Positions 1 through 7,610 of a stretch of DNA of 64,000 nucleotides are shown here, one piece after another. A program made the position numbers and the translations under genes. Below the pieces are notes generated by a model. That model ran no database searches. It was given only the letters and a program-made list of their open reading frames with translations, and was not told where the DNA came from. The stretch spans positions 235,398 to 299,397 of the forward strand of contig NZ_PHRF01000026.1 in the NCBI RefSeq assembly GCF_004151105.1, written 5' to 3'. This DNA is from Streptomyces sp. L-9-10. GTDB taxonomy: Bacteria; Actinomycetota; Actinomycetes; Streptomycetales; Streptomycetaceae. Position 1 is the first letter of the stretch. Every line of letters starts with the position of its first letter.

Positions 1-3000
1 CGGTCACCGTTCCGGTCGCGGTCGCGGTCGCCGTACGCCTCGCGCTCGCCGTGCCCGTCACCGCCGCCGTACCTGTCCCCGTCGCCGTATCCGTCGCGGT
101 CGCCGTGTGTCTCACGGCCGCCGCCCGCCGGGTACGCGTCGGCCGAGGCGCGCGGCGCCGTGCCCCAGTCGTCGTCATCGGCCACCGCGCGCCGGGGTTC
201 CGGAGGCTCCTTGCGGACGCGCGGCTTCGGCGTCCCGCCGCGTACGTGCTCCAGCAGCGTCCGCAGCGTCGGCTGGATGGCGCGCTGGTCCCCGAACTCC
301 GTGTCCAGCGCGGCGGGCAGCGTCTCCGCCCAGAACTCCCACAGCGGCCGTACCCATCCCTCGACCCGCTCGCCGCCGCGCTCCCGGCGGTCCTCCAGCA
401 GCTCCAGCTGGCGCGGGGCGATCTTCTCGACCAGTTCGACGAAGAGCGGATGCGGATCGGTGCCGCTCCTGGCGAGACCGACCGGCTGGGTCCCCATCAG
501 TTCGCGGCAGTAGTCCTCGACGGTCCGCTCGTCGTCGAGCACGGTCCAGCGTTCGTACGAGCGCAGCAGCTCCGCCCAGCTCGACACACCGCCGGGGAAG
601 TCGCCCAGCCGCAGCCGTACGCCGGGCACGTTCTCGCCCGTCTCGGGGAACAGCCGCAGCCGCACCCGGCCCGGCGAAGCGGAGTCGCCGTCGACCACGT
701 CCACCTGGCCGTTCCACATGCAGCACAGCAGCCGGTGCAGGATGGTGCGGCGGTCGTCCTCGCTGCTCACCATCCAGCTGTCCCGGAAGCCGAGCCGCTG
801 CCGCCACCGCAGCACGTCCTGGGCCTGCTCGGAATCCTTCGCCCTGGCCCACTGCCTGAGCACCTTGCGGGCCTCCGGCACCTGCGTGAGGCTCATCTCG
901 CTGCGGAAGAGGACCACGGTGATCGAGTCGCTCTCCACGCCCCGGTACTCCACGGAGTTCTTGGCGTCGGAGGGCAGCCGCAGCGCCTTGCCGAGGTACT
1001 CCTGCACCTCCTCCACGGCCTGCACGCGCGGGTACGTGACGAGGGCCCGGAGCGGTCCTGTGCCCTCCGGGGTGAAGCCGACCGGCAGCAGCCCGGTCAG
1101 TTTGCGGCCGAACAGTTCCAGCGCCTCCTTGCTGACCTGGTCCGTGGCGTCCGTGTCGCCCGCGGCGGCGGCCAGCAGGGTGCTCATGGGCGGCAGCAGC
1201 GGGCGTTCCTCCAGCTGTTCGCCGCTCTCCGCGAACAGCCGGGTGATCCGGCCCTCCAGCTGCGCCTTGACGACCGCCACCGCGCTGTCCGGGCTGCGGC
1301 GGCTGAGCGAGTGGACCCGGCGCCAGGTGTCCCCGTCGATCATCTTCAGCAGGAGCGTGGCCTCGTCGTCGTTCTCGCGCAGCCCCTCCCTGCGGATCAT
1401 CCGGGTGACCAGGTCCTCGTAGAAGTGGTTGAGGGTGCGCTGCGGCGGCAGCAGATACGAGATGCCGGTGCGGTCCTCGTACAGTTCGAGGCCCTTCTGC
1501 GCGGACACCTTGCGTTCCCGGTCGGAGTGTTTGCGGAAGGAATTCACCAGCCGCCCGAGGTCGGTGCCCGCCACCTCCGCCTGGGACTGCCAGCGCTGCT
1601 GCTGCTCCCGCCACGCCTCGTGCCACACGGTCCTGCTGCGCCACTGGTACCAGGTGTCCTGGTCCCGGAGGGCCGCCTGTACGTCGTCGTCGCCCCAGCG
1701 TGCCGGGGACATTCCGGCGAGACGGCCCTTGATCCGCGGGCTCTTGGGCGGCTGTTCCGTCACCCCCGGCGGGCGCTGGGGGGCGGTGGCGCGGCTGTTG
1801 AGCATGCCCAGGAAGCCGAGCCGGGCGATCGGTTCCTCGCTGTCCGGGACGCCCCTGACGACGCGTTCGGCCAGGAAGGGGTCCACGCTCTGGAGGAGCT
1901 TGTCGATGGCGGGGCGCGGGGCGAACCGGTCGGCCATCGTCGCGGCCTGGCGGTCGGCGATGGACTGGAGATCGGACAGCAGCCGCTGCATGTCCGCGAT
2001 CCGCTCGCCCAGCGCCTGCTCGATGGCCCTGCTGCCGCGCGGCAGCGGATCGGGCTCCGGCACGGTCAACTGCTTGCGCTCCCACAGCTCTTCGAGGTAC
2101 GCGTCGGTGAAGAGCTGACGGATCATCGGGACCGCCGTCTCGCGCAGCGCGGTGCGTGGCCGCTCCACGAGATCGGTGACCGCCTCCCGCAGCAGCCGGC
2201 CGGCCACCAGGTCGGCCAGCTGGTCCATGGGCGCGGTCATGGAGGCCACCAGACTGGTGGAGACGCCCTGTCTGCCGATGCCGGTGGGGGACAGGGCGCT
2301 GCGGTGCACGCCCCGGTTGATGAAGCTCGCGGCGAACGTCTGGAAGTCGTCGTCGGCGGCCGTCGACCGTCCCCGGGAGCGGCCGTCGCCCAGCTCGGTG
2401 CCGATCAGCGACATCACGAGCGAGACGATGGAGCGGCGCAGATCGTCCTGGCGGATGCCCGCGGTCGGGCTGAACAGGAAGGCCGTGGGCAGAATGCCGG
2501 TCCGCAGCCGGATCGGCTGCATGCCCGGGTAGTGGATGCCGAGCCCGGACTCATGGTCCAGGTCGCCGATCTCCGATCCCTCCGTCGGCGCGTTCTGTCC
2601 GTCCACCAGCCGGAACAGATCGACCAGGGCGCGGGCCGCGTTGAGTTCCGCTTCCCGGCCGCCGCCCGCGGACGAGGAGAACGAGGACGGCATCACGACC
2701 AGCGGGTAGATCTTGACCCCGTCGAAGCGGCGCAGCTGGAACGCGTAGTTGATCAGGTGCAGATAGTCCAGGAAGATCCCGGCGCCGGTGCCGCCGGCCA
2801 CCGAGAAGGCGACGAACACATCGCAGCCGGTGACCTTTCCGCCGCCCAGCTCGCTCAGCTCGCCGGCCGACCTGGCGATCGCGTCGATGGCCTGGAGCAG
2901 GGGTTCGAGGACCGGGGTGAGGCTGTGCCTGAGCGTGGCGAACAGCGCCGCGCGCCCGACGGTGGGCAGCTGGCCCGCGCCGTTGTGCAGCGGGGTGACC

Positions 3001-3377
3001 TTCGGCTCGTCGATGCGCGGCGGCAGCCAGTCGGCGACCTCGTCGCGCAGGCTCGCCCGCAGCATCTTGGTCACCTCCGGTGAACTGTCGAAGTTCGGCA
3101 GCAGGTTGTGGGTGGCCCGGGAGGTACGGGCGTACGCGGCCCGCAGCGACGGGTCCACGTTGAACTGCGGCAGCCGCTGGAGGTCGGACTCGCTGTAGTC
3201 CGCGTACACGAACTGGAGGCAGTCGGGCAGCTGGTAGGGGGCGTGGCCGCTCAGATGGCTGAGCGCGACACCGTCGGGACCGCACAGTTCGGCGCGCAGC
3301 TTGCGTTCCAGCTCGGCGCCGACCAGGCCACCGGTGCCGCCCAGGCCGACGAAGAGCATCGGCTGGAAGATTTTCAT
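1..3377 (-). CDS. Tubulin/FtsZ-like GTPase-fold protein, 3' end outside the window
   Basis: The frame is open from an ATG at 3377 (GGGAGGA ribosome site 7 nt upstream) to the window edge, giving at least 1125 residues; the stop lies to the left. The N-terminus MKIFQPMLFVGLGGTGG gives a glycine-rich first strand/loop (residues 9-17), and AGGTGAG near residue 195 matches the tubulin/FtsZ nucleotide-binding signature GGGTGSG. This pattern is that of the large bacterial tubulin-like proteins (Pfam Tubulin_2 type), which carry long C-terminal extensions of unknown role. The last visible part is low-complexity and rich in Arg, Asp and Gly. It lies 146 bp downstream of the vWA gene and is the last visible gene of the cyclic-nucleotide cluster. 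GTP binding is inferred and polymerisation is unknown. Confidence 0.8.
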   Translation of the reverse strand, partial: MKIFQPMLFVGLGGTGGLVGAELERKLRAELCGPDGVALSHLSGHAPYQLPDCLQFVYADYSESDLQRLPQFNVDPSLRAAYARTSRATHNLLPNFDSSPEVTKMLRASLRDEVADWLPPRIDEPKVTPLHNGAGQLPTVGRAALFATLRHSLTPVLEPLLQAIDAIARSAGELSELGGGKVTGCDVFVAFSVAGGTGAGIFLDYLHLINYAFQLRRFDGVKIYPLVVMPSSFSSSAGGGREAELNAARALVDLFRLVDGQNAPTEGSEIGDLDHESGLGIHYPGMQPIRLRTGILPTAFLFSPTAGIRQDDLRRSIVSLVMSLIGTELGDGRSRGRSTAADDDFQTFAASFINRGVHRSALSPTGIGRQGVSTSLVASMTAPMDQLADLVAGRLLREAVTDLVERPRTALRETAVPMIRQLFTDAYLEELWERKQLTVPEPDPLPRGSRAIEQALGERIADMQRLLSDLQSIADRQAATMADRFAPRPAIDKLLQSVDPFLAERVVRGVPDSEEPIARLGFLGMLNSRATAPQRPPGVTEQPPKSPRIKGRLAGMSPARWGDDDVQAALRDQDTWYQWRSRTVWHEAWREQQQRWQSQAEVAGTDLGRLVNSFRKHSDRERKVSAQKGLELYEDRTGISYLLPPQRTLNHFYEDLVTRMIRREGLRENDDEATLLLKMIDGDTWRRVHSLSRRSPDSAVAVVKAQLEGRITRLFAESGEQLEERPLLPPMSTLLAAAAGDTDATDQVSKEALELFGRKLTGLLPVGFTPEGTGPLRALVTYPRVQAVEEVQEYLGKALRLPSDAKNSVEYRGVESDSITVVLFRSEMSLTQVPEARKVLRQWARAKDSEQAQDVLRWRQRLGFRDSWMVSSEDDRRTILHRLLCCMWNGQVDVVDGDSASPGRVRLRLFPETGENVPGVRLRLGDFPGGVSSWAELLRSYERWTVLDDERTVEDYCRELMGTQPVGLARSGTDPHPLFVELVEKIAPRQLELLEDRRERGGERVEGWVRPLWEFWAETLPAALDTEFGDQRAIQPTLRTLLEHVRGGTPKPRVRKEPPEPRRAVADDDDWGTAPRASADAYPAGGGRETHGDRDGYGDGDRYGGGDGHGEREAYGDRDRDRNGD

Positions 3378-3430
3378 GAGGTTTCCTCCCGCTCACGGCC
3401 GTACCTGCGGCCGGTTCGTCCTCGGTGCGT

Positions 3431-3472
3431 CTGTGGATTCATGCCTGTGGATTCACGCCTGTGGATTCGCGT
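3431..3472. repeat. Three tandem copies of a 14-bp repeat
   Basis: The unit CTGTGGATTCAYGC begins at 3431, 3445 and 3459, with small changes in the last copy. It lies in the 146-bp gap between the vWA and tubulin-like genes. It could bind a protein, act as an RNA element in the operon, or be simple slippage; the sequence does not decide. Confidence 0.75.
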
Positions 3473-3523
3473 GTGGGGACTTCCGGCGCGTCGCGGCGCT
3501 CCGGCCGCGACGCGCTGTCCGTG

Positions 3524-5869
3524 TCACAGGTACGAGTCGTAGGTGCTCGAACTCCCGCCCTCACCGGTCGCGGGGGTGGTGGTGGGCGTGGTGCCGGGCG
3601 TGGTGGTCCGCGACCGCGAGGGCCGTGTCCAACGGGTGGTGCGGGTACGGGTCGTGCGGGTACGGGTCTCCTCGCCGAGCGCGAGGCTCAGCGAGTCCGT
3701 CAGCGGGACCTGCCCGTTGGCGGGCAGCCGGGTCCGCCTGCCGCCGCGCTCGCGCAGCACCGCGCCGCCTTCCGGGCTGCGCTGGACGGCGTACGGGCCG
3801 TGGTTGCGCCGCTCGATGCGCGGGCTGCGGTGGGGTTCGACGACGGCGAACTCGTACCACTGCTTGTGCCCGTGCCCGGCCGGGTGCTCGCCGAGGATGT
3901 CGCCCGTCTCGGAGAGCAGGCGCAGCACCAGGCCGAACGGGTCCCTGCGGGTGCGGCGCTGGCGCAGCCAGGCGAGGACCGCGAGGACGGCCAGGACGAT
4001 CACGACGGCGGCGGACAGGAACGCCCACCAGTACTTCTCCCAGATCCCGGGCTCCGGTGTCACCTGTACCGAGAGCGGGGAGCGCACCAGCGTCCGGTCG
4101 TCGTCGGTGGTGTCGACGACCGTGACGGTGCCGCCGAGCCGCAGTCCGCCGTCGCCGAGGCGGTCGCCGAAGACGTCTTCGGGGGCGACCTCGACCGTCA
4201 CCTTCCGGGTCCCCGACTCGCCGGGCTTCACCTCGATCTCCGCCGGGGTGACCGAGAGCAGCCCGTCCTGGATGTCGGCGACGGACAGCCGCAGGGTGTG
4301 CGGGGTGTCGCTGGTGTTGTGGACGGCCAGGGTGCCGGTGACCGAGGAGCCGGGATGGGTGTCCGCGTCGGGCAGGGTGAGCGCGGTGGTGACGGGCAGC
4401 ACGCCGGGCGCGACCTGGCCGGTCTCGCTGCGGGTGTCGGCGCTCAGTCCCGACGCCGTCAGGGTGCCGCTCACCTTCAGCGCGCCGTCGGCGCTCTTCG
4501 GGATCTTCACGGAACCGGTGAAGGAGCCGTCGCTGCCGTCCGGGTCGGTCCCCTTCCCGTCGTCGGTGAGGTCCAGCGCTACCGGGGCGAAGCCGTCGCC
4601 GGTCAGCTCACCGCTGACCCGCAGCCCCGCGTAGTCGTCCGGGTCCTTGATCTCGTACCCCTCGCGGGTCTGCAACCGCATGGTCACCGTGGTCTTCTCG
4701 CCCGCCCGCGGCGACGGCGGGTCCATGGTGATGGAGCCGCGCAGCTCGCCCTGCCACAGCACGCTGACGCCGACGGGCAGGGAGCGGTGCCCCTCGGGTG
4801 CCTCGGCCTTCACCTTCCAGATGCCGGGGACGGGGTCGACGATCTTCAGCGCCTCGACGGTGCCGCCCGCGCCCGCCAGTTCGAACCGCGACGCGCGGTA
4901 CGACCCGGAGGTGGGCACCTCGTGGCCGCTCGGGTCGAGGTAGGTGACCGTCACCTCGGGGTCGCCCTTGTCGACCACGATGCTGCCCACCGTCGCCAGC
5001 GGCGAGATACCGATCTCCAGGGTGGCGGGCGGCCGGTTGCTGGGGCCCCGCTCGTAGCGCAGGCAGTGGGCGGCGGCGAAGATCTTCTCCAGCATCGGGC
5101 CGACGTCCTTCGCCCCGGACACCTTGCTCGCCTTCGGACGGGCGGAGGGCAGCTCGACGCAGCCCTTCTGGAAGCCGCCCGCGGCGATCCGGTCGAGCTG
5201 CTTCCTGTCCGGGGCGGGACCGAACCCGAGCGGCCAGATCTGGACCTGCTGCTCGGCCGCGTTCTTCAGCTCCAGCTCCAGCTGGCGTTCGCCCTCGGCC
5301 TCGCGGTGCGCGGGATCGCCGTACTTGGGGCTGCCACTGACGTCCATCTTCCCGTCGGTGAGCAGGAACAGCACGCGCGGCACCGACGGGTCGGTGCCGG
5401 TGCTGAGGTCGTGCACGCCCTGCCGTATCGCGCTCGGGAAGTCGGTGCCGGTGCCCTCGCTCTTCTTGCGGCTGCGCAGCTTGTCCACGCACGCGCCGAC
5501 CGACTCGCGCCCCGGCTTGTCCAGCGTGGTGCGCGGGCAGACCGGGTCCACCGCGCGCTGGCCGTCGGACTCGGCGGCGGCGAAACCGAAGACCGTGACG
5601 TTCGAGGACGAGGAGACGTCACCCAGCGCGATCCGGGCGGCGGCGGCCTTCTCGGCCTTCATGTCCTCGGGCGCGAGACTGGCGGACTCGTCCACGGCGA
5701 CCGCGTAGTTGACGGAGGTGAAGGCCGGTTCCGACGCCGCCGCCGGTACCGGCCGGGGACCGGCGGGCGCCAGCAGGGACACGAGCACCGCGGCGCCGCC
5801 CAGCGCGGAGACCGCGCCGCGGCGCGCCCAGCCCTTTCTTGTCCGCTCTCTTCCCCTGAGTGTTCCCAC
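3524..5869 (-). CDS. Membrane-anchored von Willebrand factor A domain protein
   Basis: This 781-residue protein starts at a GTG (5869) preceded by AAGGGG. Residues 1-45 form a basic signal/anchor segment (RTRKGWARRG, then a hydrophobic stretch). The vWA domain follows, with metal-site motif DESAS at 60-64 (DxSxS) and LLTDGK near 170. The middle is predicted beta-rich, with immunoglobulin-like sequence. A transmembrane helix near residues 610-637 is followed by RQRR and a cytoplasmic tail of about 140 residues ending in a Thr/Arg-rich stretch. The topology implies an extracytoplasmic vWA sensor or adhesion module linked to the cytoplasm. It sits between the PycTM-like and tubulin-like genes in the same direction (gaps of 134 and 146 bp). 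No protease or channel domain is visible. Confidence 0.85.
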   Translation of the reverse strand: MGTLRGRERTRKGWARRGAVSALGGAAVLVSLLAPAGPRPVPAAASEPAFTSVNYAVAVDESASLAPEDMKAEKAAAARIALGDVSSSSNVTVFGFAAAESDGQRAVDPVCPRTTLDKPGRESVGACVDKLRSRKKSEGTGTDFPSAIRQGVHDLSTGTDPSVPRVLFLLTDGKMDVSGSPKYGDPAHREAEGERQLELELKNAAEQQVQIWPLGFGPAPDRKQLDRIAAGGFQKGCVELPSARPKASKVSGAKDVGPMLEKIFAAAHCLRYERGPSNRPPATLEIGISPLATVGSIVVDKGDPEVTVTYLDPSGHEVPTSGSYRASRFELAGAGGTVEALKIVDPVPGIWKVKAEAPEGHRSLPVGVSVLWQGELRGSITMDPPSPRAGEKTTVTMRLQTREGYEIKDPDDYAGLRVSGELTGDGFAPVALDLTDDGKGTDPDGSDGSFTGSVKIPKSADGALKVSGTLTASGLSADTRSETGQVAPGVLPVTTALTLPDADTHPGSSVTGTLAVHNTSDTPHTLRLSVADIQDGLLSVTPAEIEVKPGESGTRKVTVEVAPEDVFGDRLGDGGLRLGGTVTVVDTTDDDRTLVRSPLSVQVTPEPGIWEKYWWAFLSAAVVIVLAVLAVLAWLRQRRTRRDPFGLVLRLLSETGDILGEHPAGHGHKQWYEFAVVEPHRSPRIERRNHGPYAVQRSPEGGAVLRERGGRRTRLPANGQVPLTDSLSLALGEETRTRTTRTRTTRWTRPSRSRTTTPGTTPTTTPATGEGGSSSTYDSYL

Positions 5870-6003
5870 GGCCGTCCCCTTATTTCGTCTCTGCGTGGTC
5901 TGCGCGGTGCGCGTGGCGTGCGCGGTGGCGCGGTGGTGCGTCGTGTGCGCGGTGGCGCGGTGTGCCTGTGGTGGCCTGGCGCGCGGTGGCCCGCCGGCGC
6001 GGG

Positions 6004-6555
6004 TCAACGCGCGGTCAGGCTCCAGATCAGTGCGAGCGCCGCCGCGGGGGCCAGCGTGCTCACTCCCCAGCGGATGGCCCGGTACTTGGCGGACAGGATC
6101 GAGCTGACGTCCACGGCCTGTATGAGCAGCCATCCGGCGAGGTCCCGCCCGGCCTCGCCGACCTCGGCGGACAGCCGCGCGAAGTCGTGCGGGGCCAGCA
6201 GATCGCCGAAGTACGTCACCCCGTCCTGGCCGCGTATCGTGCCCGTACGCGGCATGAGCGCCCGGACCAGCGCGGTCACCGCGATCGCCCAGAGCACGCC
6301 CGCGACGACCAGCGTGGCGTCGGCCACCCCGTGCCAGTCGGGCGCGCCGTGCCTGCTGATCAGGAACGCGGGCAGCGCCAGCGCCCCGGACAGCAGGACA
6401 CCGGCCTTCGAGTCGGCCCGGCCGAGGTCCTCCCTGACCGTGCTCAGCAGGCGTTCGGCGATACGTTCCCCCGCCCGGTCGTGCCCGTGCAGACCCCCGT
6501 CCGGCACGGGCCCGACCGGGTCGGGGGACGTACGCGCGCCGCCGTCGGCGGTCAT
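6004..6555 (-). CDS. PycTM-like (Pycsar effector family) membrane protein
   Basis: This is a 183-residue protein. The ATG at 6555 is chosen because GGAGGAG lies just upstream and it overlaps the preceding stop as ATGA. After about 28 polar residues comes RADSKAGVLLSGAL, which matches the family signature of the PycTM effectors of Pycsar anti-phage systems (formerly DUF5706): a charged helix ending in RAD-KA, then the first membrane helix. Two or three more hydrophobic helices follow (VVAGVLWAIAVTALV and a C-terminal one). In characterised Pycsar systems such proteins respond to cyclic CMP or UMP and damage the membrane. A cyclase-like gene lies three genes upstream in the same cluster, which supports the family call. 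The function here is inferred. Confidence 0.75.
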   Translation of the reverse strand: MTADGGARTSPDPVGPVPDGGLHGHDRAGERIAERLLSTVREDLGRADSKAGVLLSGALALPAFLISRHGAPDWHGVADATLVVAGVLWAIAVTALVRALMPRTGTIRGQDGVTYFGDLLAPHDFARLSAEVGEAGRDLAGWLLIQAVDVSSILSAKYRAIRWGVSTLAPAAALALIWSLTAR

Positions 6556-7610
6556 CGCTCCTCCTCCGCCCAGGACCATCCGTCGTCCCGGCCGCGGCTC
6601 CGGCGGCGCGGCGGTACGGCGTCCCCGTCCTCCGGCGGGCCGGCCCGGTGCCCGGCCCGCGAGGGCGGTTCGTCCACCCAGTCCGGGGTGAACCGGTCGC
6701 CCGGCGGCGGATCGAGCCGCGGGGTGTCGCGGCGGGCCGGCAGGGAGCCGATGGGCCCCTGGACGCCCCGGCGGCCCCGGTTGAGCAGCTCCAGCGCCTG
6801 CGTCTCCACGTCGTTGGACTGGATCTGGCCGCTGGCGACCATGTCGAAGAGCCGGTCGACGCGGTCCTTCTCGTCCTGCCTGCCCTCCTGGCGGATCTTC
6901 TCCAGGAAGTCCTTGGCCGCCTGCGGGTCGGCCGCCAGCATGTAGCTGAGCTGGTCCAGCTCCCCGCCCTGCAACATGGCCCGGAACCTGGTCTGGTGCA
7001 CCCGCGTCACCTCGGCCGAGGCATGCGCGTCCCGGATGTCGTCCATGTGGTCGATCGTCTTGTCGTCCACCCGCAGCCGTACGTACAGCCGTACCCGCAG
7101 GCCGAATTCGGCGCCCAGGTCGGCCCAGCGCCCGCCGGCGCAGTGCCGGGTGATGGCGCGGTCGGCCTGTTCCGCCTGGCTCACCGGGAACTCCGAGGAG
7201 ACCTCGCGCAGCCGCTCCAGCGTCGGGGCGGTGAGCCGCTGCGCGACATCGGTCACCACCTGGGTGGCGACCAGATGGGGATCGGTCACCGTCCAGTGGA
7301 TGTCCACCTCGGCCTTGAAGAAGGTGGTGCCGCCCGCGGCCGGCAGCTCCATCTGGAGCGTCGTCACGAACGTGCCGAGCGCGATCTCGCAGATGGTGTA
7401 GGGGCGGGCCAACGCCCGCTTGTCGTAGTGCTGGACGCCGGAGACGGTGGCCACGCTGTAGCCGCCGTTCCGGTAGAACAGCACCGAGGCGGTACGGGCG
7501 CTCGTCTGCCGGAACATTCCCGTCGGCGCGTAGTCCCGCAGGAACGGGCCCGCGGGGCCCGAGCCGTCGGGCCCGCTCCGGTCCACCGCCACGTCCTCGT
7601 CCTCAGCCAT
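6552..7610 (-). CDS. SPFH/band-7-like protein
   Basis: This 352-residue protein starts at an ATG with GAGGAGGAG upstream and overlaps the preceding gene by 8 bp. Residues about 20-200 look like an SPFH/band-7 domain: beta-rich start, FKAEVDIHWTVTDP, then an amphipathic segment with APTLERLREVSSEF. The rest is helical (EKIRQEGRQDEKDRVDRL) and ends in a disordered Pro/Arg-rich tail. There is no clear membrane helix, so any membrane attachment would be through the domain surface or partners. SPFH proteins scaffold membrane microdomains, which would suit a neighbour of the PycTM-like and vWA membrane proteins. The fold call is by pattern only and is less certain than the neighbours. Confidence 0.55.
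   Translation of the reverse strand: MAEDEDVAVDRSGPDGSGPAGPFLRDYAPTGMFRQTSARTASVLFYRNGGYSVATVSGVQHYDKRALARPYTICEIALGTFVTTLQMELPAAGGTTFFKAEVDIHWTVTDPHLVATQVVTDVAQRLTAPTLERLREVSSEFPVSQAEQADRAITRHCAGGRWADLGAEFGLRVRLYVRLRVDDKTIDHMDDIRDAHASAEVTRVHQTRFRAMLQGGELDQLSYMLAADPQAAKDFLEKIRQEGRQDEKDRVDRLFDMVASGQIQSNDVETQALELLNRGRRGVQGPIGSLPARRDTPRLDPPPGDRFTPDWVDEPPSRAGHRAGPPEDGDAVPPRRRSRGRDDGWSWAEEER

Noticed and set aside
51..3083. Long plus-strand open frame opposite the tubulin-like gene
   Set aside because: It is a GC-rich antisense shadow with no family motifs; the minus-strand gene has a start, ribosome site and tubulin motifs.
3425..6691. 1088-codon plus-strand open frame
   Set aside because: It is antisense to the vWA and PycTM-like genes. 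Composition is typical of an antisense frame and no start or motif supports it.
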